Source: Ralstonia sp. 25mfcol4.1
Lineage (GTDB): Bacteria > Pseudomonadota > Gammaproteobacteria > Burkholderiales > Burkholderiaceae
Length of the DNA stretch: 64,000 bases
Assembly: GCF_900104095.1 (NCBI RefSeq)
Contig: NZ_FNJO01000005.1
Coordinates: forward strand, 124,001 to 188,000
Direction of reading: 5' to 3'
The notes under the pieces are model-generated. The model had not been told where the DNA came from. It saw only the letters and a list, made by a program, of their open reading frames with translations, and searched no databases. Both the position numbers and the translations under genes were made by a program. This document shows positions 51,943-60,719 of this stretch, in pieces (positions within the stretch are counted from its first letter, which is position 1; each line of letters opens with the position of its first letter).

Positions 51943-54093
51943 TCAAACGCCCATCGCGGGATCGGACGTGGTATGCGTACCGTTCTCCAGCCGCCCGGCA
52001 AAGCGGCGGCTGAATCCGCCTTGCTGGGTGGTTACCGTGAAGTCGTACCAGTTGCCCTGCGGTCCGACCGGCCAGTGCAGGTCATGCGGGTTGCCCGGCG
52101 GCAGTTCGACGGTGGTCGGGCCATCGTTGCGATAGGCGTTCGGCCTGACCGTGAACGTGCAGGCCGCGGTGCCACGGTTGATCAGCGTCAGCCAGACTTC
52201 AGTATTGGCCTCGTCATAGCAGACGCGGATCTCGGGCGCCGCGCCGCCGCCGGCGGCCTTCTGCGCGCTGACATCGCCCACGAAGGCGCGGTGGTAGCCG
52301 TTCGGGCCCAGCACCCAGAAGTCGTAGCGGCCGCCATCGGCGCTGACGTCGATCTCGGCCTTATGGGTATCGCCGGCGTCGAGGGCAATGCGGCGCGGCA
52401 CATCGCTCAGGTGCAGACGGTCGTAGACGTGGAACACGGCGGCCTGCTTGCCGTCATTCTTGAACAGCAGCGAGAACGTGTTGGTAACCGGATCTTCCAG
52501 TCCGCTGGTATGCAGCGTGTAGGGCAGGGCGCGCGACGGGCGCGTGCCGCGCTTCTGCGTGGGCATCTGCTGGGCGGTCACGGCGGGCGCGGGAATCTGG
52601 GCCTTGGCATCCTGGGCGGCGCGCTCGGCGTCAGCGCCGGACTGCGTCAGGGGCGTGATGCCCAGCGTCACGTTGGCGTTCGGGTTGACGAAGTCGAACG
52701 CCGTCATCAGATCGCCCATGATGGCCCGCCGGTACGCGCTGATATTGGTTTCGGCCACGCCGAACCGTTGCTCCAGGAAGCGCAGCACCGACGTATGGTC
52801 GAATACCTGCGAATTGACCCAGCCGCCGCGGCTCCACGGCGATACCACATACATCGGCACGCGCGGGCCAGGGCCGAATGGCGTCTTGTCGACGCTGTAG
52901 TACTCGGTCTTGGGGTCGAGCGCGTCCGATGTGTAGCCGATCGGCTCGCCCTTGGCCGTGAGCGCCGGGGCGCACGGCGGCGGCACGTGGTCGAAGAAGC
53001 CGTCGTTTTCGTCGAAATTGATCAGCAGGACCGTGCGGCTCCATACATCGGGATTGGCGGTCAGCGCATCGAGCACCTGCTGGGTGTACCACGCGCCCTG
53101 CACCGGGCTGGACGGCCCCGGGTGTTCCGAATAGGTGGCCGGGGCAACGATCCACGATACCTGCGGCAGCGTGCCGGCCGCGATGTCGTCGCGCAGCGCC
53201 TGCAGGAAGCCGCCGTCGGGCATGGTGTTGGCGATGCCCTTGAACAGCGGGTTGGTGGTGTCGTCCGCCGGCGTGTAGGGCGGATACGGCGAGCCATTCG
53301 CGGCGTTGCCGCGCGCCGCGTTGGCGGCGCGGTACTTCTGGAAGCCGGCCAGCGGGTTGTCGGTGAAGTTGTCGGGCATGTTCTGGTAGACCTTCCAGCT
53401 CACGCCGGCCGCCTGCAGGCGCTCGGGGTACGTCGTCCACGTGTAGTTGATGCCGGTGGCGTCGAGCGAATCGCCGCTGTTGTCGATGACCGGGCCGCCA
53501 TGGGTGCCGAACGGGTCGTTGGTGCCAGTCCAGTGAAACAGGCGGTTGGTGTTGGTGCCGCCATGGAAGCTGCAGTGGTACGCATCGCACAACGTGAACG
53601 CATTGGCCAGCGCGAACTGGAATTTCAGTTCCTGCTCGGTGTAGTAACCCATCGACTGGATTTGCTTGGACGTGGGCCAGGCGCTCATGCGGCCCAGGTC
53701 ATACGCGGCCTGGGCATCGGGCTGGCTATGCGGCGTGCCGCTCACGCGCTGGGCATTGCCGACGGTCTGGTCCAGGTGGTAGGGCAGCACGATGCGGTTC
53801 TTGTTGCCGCTGGCATAGGTCTGCTGAAACACGTTACGGCCGCCCGGCAGCGGGATCGGGAAGCGGTCGCCGAACCCGCGCACACCGTTCATGGTGCCGA
53901 AGTAGTTGTCGAACGAGCGGTTTTCCTGCATCAGCACCACCACGTATTCCACGTCGCGAATGGACTTGGTCGCGTTGTTGGCAGGAATGGCGAGCGCGCG
54001 GCGGATGGCCGGCGGGAAGGCGGAAAGGGCGGCGGAGGCGGCGGCGCTGCCACCGGCCATCTTGAGAAAATTGCGTCGGCTGCTGGAGGTCAT
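51943..54093 (-). CDS. Tat-exported non-haemolytic-type phospholipase C
   Basis: The 716-residue protein begins with a twin-arginine signal (SSRRNFLKMAG, hydrophobic stretch to about residue 36). The phosphoesterase domain has VVLMQENRSFDNYFG, GTNTNRLFHWTG and LINFDENDGFFDHVPPP; two beta-rich C-terminal repeats of the phospholipase C type follow (about 510-700). This matches the PlcH/PlcN family that cleaves phosphatidylcholine and related lipids outside the cytoplasm. No PlcR-like chaperone gene is adjacent, but a small lipoprotein gene lies 64 nt upstream. Confidence 0.94.
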   Translation of the reverse strand: MTSSSRRNFLKMAGGSAAASAALSAFPPAIRRALAIPANNATKSIRDVEYVVVLMQENRSFDNYFGTMNGVRGFGDRFPIPLPGGRNVFQQTYASGNKNRIVLPYHLDQTVGNAQRVSGTPHSQPDAQAAYDLGRMSAWPTSKQIQSMGYYTEQELKFQFALANAFTLCDAYHCSFHGGTNTNRLFHWTGTNDPFGTHGGPVIDNSGDSLDATGINYTWTTYPERLQAAGVSWKVYQNMPDNFTDNPLAGFQKYRAANAARGNAANGSPYPPYTPADDTTNPLFKGIANTMPDGGFLQALRDDIAAGTLPQVSWIVAPATYSEHPGPSSPVQGAWYTQQVLDALTANPDVWSRTVLLINFDENDGFFDHVPPPCAPALTAKGEPIGYTSDALDPKTEYYSVDKTPFGPGPRVPMYVVSPWSRGGWVNSQVFDHTSVLRFLEQRFGVAETNISAYRRAIMGDLMTAFDFVNPNANVTLGITPLTQSGADAERAAQDAKAQIPAPAVTAQQMPTQKRGTRPSRALPYTLHTSGLEDPVTNTFSLLFKNDGKQAAVFHVYDRLHLSDVPRRIALDAGDTHKAEIDVSADGGRYDFWVLGPNGYHRAFVGDVSAQKAAGGGAAPEIRVCYDEANTEVWLTLINRGTAACTFTVRPNAYRNDGPTTVELPPGNPHDLHWPVGPQGNWYDFTVTTQQGGFSRRFAGRLENGTHTTSDPAMGV

Positions 54094-54157
54094 GTCGGAT
54101 TGCCCTGAAGGATTGGGTGCGCGGTCAGTGGATTGGCGTACGGGTCTGGCGTGGCAA

Positions 54158-54340
54158 TCAGGGCGCGCACTTCATTTGCGGCTTGGCGTCGGGCGTGCTG
54201 GCTCCCGGGCTGCTGGGGGTGTTCGACGGCGGCGTGCTGTCGCTGTCACCGCCGCAGGCGGTCAAGGCCGTGCAGAGCAGCAGGGCGGCCAGCATGCCCA
54301 GCGGGTGCCGCCGGGCAAGGGTTCGAATGGCTTGGGTCAT
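54158..54340 (-). CDS. Small lipoprotein (60 aa)
   Basis: ATG 54338-54340 (MTQAIRTLARRHPLGMLAALL) gives 60 residues with a lipobox LTAC and a mature part of about 25 residues, rich in Ser/Pro/Thr with one more cysteine (KCAP). It lies just upstream of the phospholipase gene on the same strand and may be cotranscribed. Role unknown. Confidence 0.65.
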   Translation of the reverse strand: MTQAIRTLARRHPLGMLAALLLCTALTACGGDSDSTPPSNTPSSPGASTPDAKPQMKCAP

Positions 54341-54418
54341 GGTCCGTGTCTCGTCCGGGGGGAGTGGCAAGTTGCAGCGCGTGATGCGCAGTGCGTCCGC
54401 AGCGTAAGCAGCGGGCAG

Positions 54419-54432
54419 GTCACCCGGGTGAC
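54419..54432. promoter_or_regulatory. 14-bp perfect palindrome upstream of the small lipoprotein gene
   Basis: GTCACCCGGGTGAC lies 79 bp before the lipoprotein start, within the 471-bp stretch 54341-54811. The rest of that stretch shows a possible -10 (TATGGT near 54588) facing the next + strand gene and nothing else clear. Confidence 0.4.
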
Positions 54433-54811
54433 ATCCAGGACAAGATTTCCGATACCGCTATTTGTGATTTTTGCGGTCCATGTACAGACATTGCGGACAT
54501 GGCCAATATGAACGAAGGTGGCGTGGCCAACGCTTTCGGCAACCTTTCATGCCGCAATTTCTGCTGCGATGCACCACGCGCTGTGCTATGGTTTTAGACG
54601 TTTCCCTCAAACCACGAACAGGTGCACCAAAGCAGTGACACCTGCCGAATTTCGGGAAACCGCGCCAGTTCTGGCCTGCAGGGAAGTGACGCGAGATCCG
54701 AGACCTCTTGCTCGATTTTTGTTGCGGTTGCAACACGCCGTGACCTTGCTTGTAAACGGGGCATGCCGCCACCAAAGTGGTAGGCGGAAAGGGCGTTCGC
54801 AGGAGCTGCAT

Positions 54812-55294
54812 ATGGAAAACGAAACCGGTTACGTCTGGCATTACACGGTAGGCACCCCGCTGGTCGCCATTGCGCGTTCGGGCCGGCTCATGCCTGCTGC
54901 CGCACATGGGTCGGCCCCCCGATCCGGTGACGGAATTCTCTGGTTCTCGCGCAACCAGCAATGGGATCCGTCCGCAACACGCGACGACGGACTGAGCCAG
55001 GCCAGGCAAACGCTGTCGCGTGCCGCCTTGCACACACGCTTTGGTCTCTACCGCTTTGGCCTGCCCGCGCACGACATGCGGCTGCTGCCATGGCCTACTG
55101 TCACGCGGGTGGCCGATATCGACGTGCCCGAGGCGATGACGATGGTCGCCAGCGGCCTGCGCTGCGGCGCGGCGCCCACCGACTGGATCGGCACATTGAC
55201 CGATGTGCCGCTGGACGATCTGCGATTTGAAAAATGGACCGGCGCCGCATGGGCACCGGTCGACCTTGACGAACTGGTGGCCCAGTCCGCCTGA
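54812..55294 (+). CDS. Hypothetical protein, WHYT...WFS type (160 aa)
   Basis: ATG 54812 is preceded by AGGAG at 6 nt; the longer frame from 54518 is rejected. The protein starts MENETGYVWHYTVGTPLVAIARSG, then has GILWFSRNQQWDPSA and a C-terminal half with VDLDELVA. The pattern of an N-terminal HYT, a strand ending in a small glycine turn, and a WFS strand recalls ADP-ribosyltransferase-like folds such as DarT or RES toxins, but I cannot confirm this. No antitoxin gene is adjacent. Function unknown. Confidence 0.7.
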   Translation: MENETGYVWHYTVGTPLVAIARSGRLMPAAAHGSAPRSGDGILWFSRNQQWDPSATRDDGLSQARQTLSRAALHTRFGLYRFGLPAHDMRLLPWPTVTRVADIDVPEAMTMVASGLRCGAAPTDWIGTLTDVPLDDLRFEKWTGAAWAPVDLDELVAQSA

Positions 55295-55308
55295 TCTTCA
55301 GTGGAGGC

Positions 55309-56457
55309 CTAGCGGCTCAGCCCGCGTGCGGATACCGGCCAGACACTTTCCACCACGCCCGCCCGGATGCCCACGATCTCGTCGTAGAGGTTCAGCGTGG
55401 GATCGCAATGGCCGGGCACCAGCATCATCCGGCTGCCCAGTGCGGGCAGCTTGCCAACCAGGTCTTCATGTTTCGGCATCACGATGCCGTGCTCGTCGTT
55501 GGCGGCCACGTAGTCAAGCGTGGCCGACTGCTTGCCCTCGGTCCAGATCCATGGCAGCCCCGAGTCCACGGCCATCGACTTCAGGCCCGCGTCCACCACC
55601 GCCCGATCGCCGGCCGCCACGCTCATGACCGACGTGGCGATAAACAGGCTGTGCTCGAAGCGCAGCGCGCCCGCATAGTCGTTGGCGCCGTAGTCGGCGT
55701 CCATGAAGACATAGGAGCCTGGCTGGATTTCGGTATAGACGCCGCTGCCGAGGTCGAACTCGACGCTGCCGCTGCCGCCGCCCGTCACCACGTCGCAGCG
55801 CACCCCGGCGGCTTCGAGTCGCGCAATGAAGGTGCCCGTACGATCGGCCGCGCGCGCGGCGCCATCGCGCCGCTCGTTCCAGCCGCGCAGATGCTGGATG
55901 CCGCCGTGATAGGCCTGCAGCCCGCGCATCGTCAACTGGCCATGCCGCGCAATGCGTTCCACCAGGGCCAGCATCGAGGCCGGGTCGGTGACGCCGCAAC
56001 GCCCCTGTCCGACATTGACCTCGACAAAGACCCCGAGCCTGCTGCCGGCCGCTTCGGTGGCGGCGGCCAGGGCATCGACCTGCGCGATGTCGTCCACGCA
56101 GACGCTCAGCGTGGCATGCCGTGCCAGATCGGCCAGCAGCGCCGCCTTGGCAGGCCCGGCCACTTCATTGCTGATGTGGATGTCGCGTACGCCGGCGCGC
56201 ACGAACGGAATCGCCTCGCTGACCTTCTGGCAGCAGATGCCCACCGCACCTCGGGCGATCTGCGCCAGCGAGATATCGGGGCACTTGTGCGCCTTGGCAT
56301 GGGGCCGCAGCTTGATGCCGCGCCGGTCGGCGGCGGCCTGCATGCGGTCGACGTTGGTCGCAAAGCGGTCCAGGTCCAGGACCAGGGAAGGGGTGTCGAT
56401 GGTGTCGGCGGGCTGGCCCGGCCGCGCGGCCGGTGGCAGATCGAAGTCGATGGGCAT
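55309..56457 (-). CDS. D-threonine aldolase/D-hydroxyaspartate aldolase-like PLP enzyme
   Basis: The 382-residue protein has the alanine-racemase-like N-terminal barrel with PLP lysine K55 in LRPHAKAHKCP, GGGSGSVEFD for the phosphate, and the C-terminal metal site PGHCDPTLNLYDE. This combination defines the D-threonine aldolase family, which splits D-3-hydroxy-amino acids into glycine and an aldehyde with PLP and a divalent metal. D-serine dehydratase (DSD1) is the closest alternative. It is divergent from the DUF6152-type gene. Confidence 0.9.
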   Translation of the reverse strand: MPIDFDLPPAARPGQPADTIDTPSLVLDLDRFATNVDRMQAAADRRGIKLRPHAKAHKCPDISLAQIARGAVGICCQKVSEAIPFVRAGVRDIHISNEVAGPAKAALLADLARHATLSVCVDDIAQVDALAAATEAAGSRLGVFVEVNVGQGRCGVTDPASMLALVERIARHGQLTMRGLQAYHGGIQHLRGWNERRDGAARAADRTGTFIARLEAAGVRCDVVTGGGSGSVEFDLGSGVYTEIQPGSYVFMDADYGANDYAGALRFEHSLFIATSVMSVAAGDRAVVDAGLKSMAVDSGLPWIWTEGKQSATLDYVAANDEHGIVMPKHEDLVGKLPALGSRMMLVPGHCDPTLNLYDEIVGIRAGVVESVWPVSARGLSR

Positions 56458-56623
56458 GGCGATGAAAGAGACGCTGCAGCGAGGGGTGAAAAAGGCGACC
56501 CACAGCGTACCACGGCGTGCGGGATGCTCCGCCTTGCGCTCCGCCGTCGGTCATCTACGATGGGGGGGTGTTCTCGCCATCTGCCTCGCCCCAACTTCCG
56601 CCCCTGGGCAAAGGAGTCTCGCC

Positions 56624-56998
56624 ATGATCTTCCCCCGCATCGCCGTTTCCCGCCCGGCGCTTTGGCTGGCCGCCGCGACGGCGCTGGCCAGCCTGCCCGC
56701 GGTCGCCCATCACGGATGGTCCACCTACGACGAGACCAAGCCGCTCACGGTGACCGGCAAGATCGTGGAGACGCACTATGAGAACCCCCACGCCACGATC
56801 CGCGTGGATGTGCAGGGCAAACGCTGGCTGGCCGTGCTGGCGCCGGTGTCGCGCATGGAATCACGCGGCGCTACCGCCGAAAAGGTGGCGGTGGGCAAGC
56901 AGGTGACGATGGTCGGCTATGCCAGCAAGGAAAAGGCCGATGAGATGCGCGTGGAGCGCATCACGTTCGACGGCGGCCAGACCGTGGAACTGCGCTGA
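56624..56998 (+). CDS. Exported DUF6152-type protein
   Basis: ATG 56624 with AAGGAG 8 nt upstream gives 124 residues with a signal peptide (to about residue 29, LPAVAHH). The mature protein is a small OB-like beta barrel starting HHGWSTYDETKPLTVTGKIV, with ENPHATIRV and VTMVGYASKEKADEMRVERI. The family is uncharacterised and periplasmic. The next gene, for a four-helix membrane protein, starts 3 nt after its stop, so the pair works as one operon. Confidence 0.85.
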   Translation: MIFPRIAVSRPALWLAAATALASLPAVAHHGWSTYDETKPLTVTGKIVETHYENPHATIRVDVQGKRWLAVLAPVSRMESRGATAEKVAVGKQVTMVGYASKEKADEMRVERITFDGGQTVELR

Positions 56999-57001
56999 CC
57001 G

Positions 57002-57502
57002 ATGGCGGATATCGCCGCCGTGGCCGGCCAGCTCGCGGCCTCGCCGTTCGCGGTATGGTTGCGGGCGTCGGCATGGGCCTATCCGGCCTGCGAGATGCTG
57101 CACCTGGCCGGCATGGCGCTGCTGTTCGGATCCATCGTGGTGGTGGACTTGCGCCTGGCCGGACTGGGGCGCCAGTTGCCGGTGACGCTGCTGCTGCGGC
57201 ACGCCTTGCCGGCCACCCTGGCCGGTTTCCTGGTGATCCTGCTGAGCGGCGCGTTGTTGTTCGTGGCCCATGCCGACGACTTGATCGGCAATCGTGCCTT
57301 CGTGGCCAAGCTGGGCCTGATCGTGCTGGGTGTGGCCAATGCGGCATGGTTCCACGCCGGCCCCTACCGGACGCTCCATGCGGGCAGCAGCGGATGGGAA
57401 ACGTTGCGCCCGCCGCCCCCGGTGGCCCGCACCTGCGCCGTGCTGTCGCTGGTGACGTGGATGCTGGTGATCTGCGCAGGGCGGCTGATCGCCTACGTCT
57501 AG
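57002..57502 (+). CDS. DUF6644/DUF2214-like membrane protein
   Basis: The 166-residue protein has about four membrane helices. Histidines in the first (CEMLHLAGMALLFGSIVVVDLRL) and near later helices (LLLRHALPATLAGFL, WFHAGPYRT) resemble haem or metal ligands of cytochrome b-like small membrane proteins. The function is unknown. It is coupled to the exported protein gene upstream, and the two may form an envelope complex. Confidence 0.82.
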   Translation: MADIAAVAGQLAASPFAVWLRASAWAYPACEMLHLAGMALLFGSIVVVDLRLAGLGRQLPVTLLLRHALPATLAGFLVILLSGALLFVAHADDLIGNRAFVAKLGLIVLGVANAAWFHAGPYRTLHAGSSGWETLRPPPPVARTCAVLSLVTWMLVICAGRLIAYV

Positions 57503-57650
57503 CCGAGGGTCGCGACGCCATGGGGTGGCGCATGAGACACGTGCCAACTTTAGAATTTGATGTAACGCAAAGGCTGTGTGCCGGGAGCCTCAAGGTTTAA
57601 GGCAGCGGGACGTTAAGGCTGGGCTGAATCCATACGTGTAGAGCCCCCCG

Positions 57651-59195
57651 ATGAATAACCTGAGTATTCGCCACGGCCTGCTGGCGACGCTTGTGATTTT
57701 TGGCCTGATGATCGTATTTGGCGCCGTGTTGGGTGTGAGTCAGCTAAGCGCCAGCAGCGATGCCGCCGAACGGATCCACCTGATTTCGTCGCGGGCGATC
57801 CTGCTCAACGACGCCTACAAGGACATGACGCGCGCGCGCTCGGCACTGACGCGCGCATACAGTTCGGCCAAGGCCAGCGGCCAGGTCAATGACGACGCGC
57901 TGGCCAGTGCCACCAAGTCCATCGCCAGGTCGAAGGACGAACTTGACCGGTTCGAGAAGGCCGCCGCCTTCCCGGAACAGGATGCCACCACGCGCGACGA
58001 CATCGTCGCCGCTGGCCGCGCCCACATGGACGTGGTGCAGCGCGGCCTCGATGCGCTGCGCAACGGCGATCCGGACGGCTACGCGACCATCAACGACAAG
58101 GACATCACGTCGTCGGGGGCCAGGTATTCGGCGGGCGTGGAGCGATTCCAGCAGTTCGCCGAAAAGCTGAACGACGAGGCTGCAGGCGATGGCCGGCAGC
58201 GCCTGAACCGCGTGATCCTGCTGGTGTGCGTGGGCCTGGCCATGTCCGCCGGCCTGATCGTGGTGGTGCACCTGGCGCTGCGCCGCCTGGTGGTGACGCC
58301 GCTGTATCTGGCGCGCGACCTCATCATGCGTGTGGCTGACGGCGACCTGACCATCAAGGTGCCGCAGGCGGGACGCAACGAAATCGGTCAGCTGCTCGAT
58401 GCCGTGTCGCGCATGCAGGCCGGCCTGACACAGACCGTGGCCAAGGTGCGCGCGGGCTCCGATGCCGTGACCACCGGCGCGCGCGAGATTGCGGCCGGCA
58501 ACACGGACCTGTCTTCGCGTACCGAGCAGCAGTCGTCGGCGCTGGAAGAAACGGCGGCCAGCATGGAGCAACTGACGTCCACAGTCGGCAACAACGCCGA
58601 AAGCGCTACCCATGCCAGCGCGCTGGCCCGCAACGCGGCGGACCTGGCCGCACGCGGCGGCGAGGTGGTGCGCGGCGTGGTGCATACGATGAGCGAGATC
58701 AACACCAGCTCGCAGAAGATCGTCGACATCATAGGCGTGATCGACGGCATCGCCTTCCAGACCAACATCCTGGCGCTGAACGCCGCCGTGGAAGCGGCGC
58801 GTGCTGGCGAGCAGGGACGCGGGTTTGCCGTGGTGGCCGGCGAGGTGCGCAGCCTGGCGCAGCGCAGCGCCAATGCCGCCAAGGAAATCAAGGGCCTGAT
58901 CGATTCGTCGGTTGACAAGGTGGACGCCGGCAGCCAGCAGGTGGAGCAGGCCGGCAGCACCATCGAAGAGATCGTGGCGGCCGTGAAGCGGCTGGCCGAT
59001 ACCGTCAGCGAGATCTCGGCGGCGTCGATCGAGCAGTCCAGCGGCATCACGCAGGTCAGCGAAGCCGTGTCGCAAATGGAGCAGGTCAACCAGCAGAACG
59101 CCGCACTGGTGGAGCAGGCCGCCGCCGCCGCCGATTCGCTGGAATCGCAGGCCAACCATCTGGCCGCGGCCGTCGCCACGTTCCGGCTGGCCTGA
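57651..59195 (+). CDS. Methyl-accepting chemotaxis protein with four-helix sensor
   Basis: The 514-residue protein has a first membrane helix (10-30), a periplasmic helical sensor of the Tar/4HB type (about 35-185), a second membrane helix (188-212), a HAMP domain (RDLIMRVADGDLTIKVP) and the signalling domain with tip [36 protein letters not shown]. The signal domain is very close to that of the receptor at 39929-41023. No CheB/CheR pentapeptide is seen at the C-terminus. Ligand unknown. Confidence 0.95.
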   Translation: MNNLSIRHGLLATLVIFGLMIVFGAVLGVSQLSASSDAAERIHLISSRAILLNDAYKDMTRARSALTRAYSSAKASGQVNDDALASATKSIARSKDELDRFEKAAAFPEQDATTRDDIVAAGRAHMDVVQRGLDALRNGDPDGYATINDKDITSSGARYSAGVERFQQFAEKLNDEAAGDGRQRLNRVILLVCVGLAMSAGLIVVVHLALRRLVVTPLYLARDLIMRVADGDLTIKVPQAGRNEIGQLLDAVSRMQAGLTQTVAKVRAGSDAVTTGAREIAAGNTDLSSRTEQQSSALEETAASMEQLTSTVGNNAESATHASALARNAADLAARGGEVVRGVVHTMSEINTSSQKIVDIIGVIDGIAFQTNILALNAAVEAARAGEQGRGFAVVAGEVRSLAQRSANAAKEIKGLIDSSVDKVDAGSQQVEQAGSTIEEIVAAVKRLADTVSEISAASIEQSSGITQVSEAVSQMEQVNQQNAALVEQAAAAADSLESQANHLAAAVATFRLA

Positions 59196-59240
59196 TGCTT
59201 CGGCTGGCTCGCCTGCCAGCCCCGGGGTGATATCCGACAA

Positions 59241-59834
59241 TCAGCCGGCCAGCTGTTCCTCGACGAACAGCAGCCGGTCGTTGCCCCAGTACAGCTTGCC
59301 TTCCACGATGAAGCTGGGCGCGCCAAAGATGCCGCGCGCCACGGCTTCGTCGGTCACGCGCTTGAGGTCGGCCTTGACCTCGGGGTCGTCCAGCATCGCC
59401 AGCGCCTCGCGCGGGTCCAGTCCCGCCGCCACCAGCACCTTGCCGATTTCGACCGGATCGTTCAGGTTCCGGCCCGTTTCCCACATTGCCGTGAAGATGG
59501 CGTCCACATACTGGTGGAATGCCGCCTCGCCCTTGCGCTGGTAGCCGATCGCGCCACGCATGAGCGCCAGCGTATTGATCGGAAAGTGCGGATTGAGCCG
59601 GAACGGCACGTCGTAGCGACGGGCCCAGCAGTCGAGATCGCCGTCCGACCATTGCCGCTTGGCAGGAATCTCCATCGGGCTGTGATTGCCCGTGGCCTTG
59701 AACACGCCGCCCAGCAACATCGGCCGCCACACGATGTTGGCGCCCGTGCGCGCCGCCACGCGCGGCAATTCCTTGTACGCCAGGTACGAATAGGGGCTGC
59801 CGAAGTCAAAAAAGAATTCCACCTGCCTGGTCAT
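59241..59834 (-). CDS. 2-hydroxychromene-2-carboxylate isomerase-like (DsbA-fold) protein
   Basis: The 197-residue protein has the family opening VEFFFDFGSPYSYLAYKELP, an all-helical insertion and the end RGIFGAPSFIVEGKLYWGNDRL. It has serine in place of the DsbA CxxC, typical of the glutathione-dependent HCCA isomerase/kappa GST group. GGAGA precedes the ATG. In aromatic degradation NahD acts on hydroxychromene carboxylate, but no such pathway is near, so a general glutathione-dependent isomerase is more likely. Confidence 0.9.
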   Translation of the reverse strand: MTRQVEFFFDFGSPYSYLAYKELPRVAARTGANIVWRPMLLGGVFKATGNHSPMEIPAKRQWSDGDLDCWARRYDVPFRLNPHFPINTLALMRGAIGYQRKGEAAFHQYVDAIFTAMWETGRNLNDPVEIGKVLVAAGLDPREALAMLDDPEVKADLKRVTDEAVARGIFGAPSFIVEGKLYWGNDRLLFVEEQLAG

Positions 59835-59897
59835 CGCCTGTCTCCGTTGTGATTGGTGATGCTACGTCGTGGTTCGGTGTGCTCAGGTGACTTGCAT

Positions 59898-59918
59898 TGT
59901 GACAGGAACTTTGTCACA
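59898..59918. promoter_or_regulatory. Inverted repeat TGTGAC-N9-GTCACA
   Basis: A perfect 6-bp inverted repeat with a 9-bp centre lies between the divergent HCCA isomerase and PadR genes. Spacing is wrong for CRP. The binding factor is unknown. Confidence 0.35.
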
Positions 59919-59939
59919 TCGGCATCCTGCAAGTCTGCC

Positions 59940-59986
59940 TTGACTTTATATCGTACGATATATATCTTACGATACGTCTTACGATA
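59940..59986 (+). promoter_or_regulatory. Promoter and NfeR-type operators of the PadR gene
   Basis: TTGACT (59940-59945) and TATCTT (59963-59968) are 17 bp apart. The perfect palindrome TATATCGTACGATATA (59947-59962) overlaps them, and the half-site TC[GT]TACGATA occurs at 59951, 59965 and 59977. This strongly suggests autorepression by the PadR protein. It resembles the TATA/CGTA-rich operator of E. coli NfeR. Confidence 0.75.
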
Positions 59987-60000
59987 TATTGGAGTGACGA

Positions 60001-60717
60001 ATGCGACACCATTTCAATCGAATGCACGATCACATGGGCCATGCCGGTCCGCATAGCATGCACCATGGCGGCATGCGCGCCGCGATGGCGATGAAGCTGA
60101 TGGGCATGATGGGTGGTCGGGGCGGCGGCTTCTGGGCGCAGGGCGGCAGTGGAATTGACGGCGATGGCGACGGCTTCGACGGCGACAACCTGCGCCGTGG
60201 CCGCAAGTTCAGCGCCGAGGACCTGCAGTTGCTGCTGCTCTCGCTGCTCGATGAAAAGCCGTCTCACGGCTATGAACTGATCAAGGCGCTGGAAACGCGC
60301 ACGGGGGGCTTCTACAAGCCGAGCCCCGGCGTGGTGTACCCCGCGCTGACCTTCCTGGAAGACGTGGGCTACGCCACGGTGGACCTCGAAGGCAACAAGA
60401 AGCGCTACCAGTTGTCGGAGGCGGGCCGCGCCTACCTGGACCAGAACCGCGCGCGGCTGGAGCAGATGGTGGCACGCCTGCAGCACGTGGCGCGCAAGAT
60501 GGATTTCATGCGCCGCGCCATGAGCGGCCAGCCCCAGCGCGAAGTCGAGGAGGGTGGCTGGGCGCCAGAACTGGTGCAGGCTCGCGGGCGACTGAAGCAG
60601 GCCCTGATGATGCGCAGCGGCGCCACGGCAGACGAACAGCGCCGGATCGCCGCCATCCTCGAACGCGCGGCCGACGACATCGAGCATGGCGAGCGCAGCG
60701 CCAACCAACCGGAGTGA
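60001..60717 (+). CDS. nfeR: PadR-family metal-responsive repressor, NfeR (YqjI)-like
   Basis: The 238-residue protein has a His/Met-rich N-terminal tail (eight His and about ten Met in the first 37 residues), a Gly/Asp linker and a PadR winged helix (LLLLSLLDEKPSHGYELIKALE, SPGVVYPALTFLEDVGYA), then a long C-terminal dimer helix. E. coli NfeR has the same layout and binds Ni/Fe through its tail to regulate ferric reductase NfeF. Here the next gene is the NfeF-like protein, overlapping in one operon, and the promoter carries matching operators. GGAG precedes the ATG. Confidence 0.88.
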   Translation: MRHHFNRMHDHMGHAGPHSMHHGGMRAAMAMKLMGMMGGRGGGFWAQGGSGIDGDGDGFDGDNLRRGRKFSAEDLQLLLLSLLDEKPSHGYELIKALETRTGGFYKPSPGVVYPALTFLEDVGYATVDLEGNKKRYQLSEAGRAYLDQNRARLEQMVARLQHVARKMDFMRRAMSGQPQREVEEGGWAPELVQARGRLKQALMMRSGATADEQRRIAAILERAADDIEHGERSANQPE

Positions 60718-60719
60718 AC

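Noticed and set aside
54518..54811. N-terminal extension of the WHYT/WFS protein
   Set aside because: The added 98 residues have no family features, and AGGAG sits at the right distance from ATG 54812.
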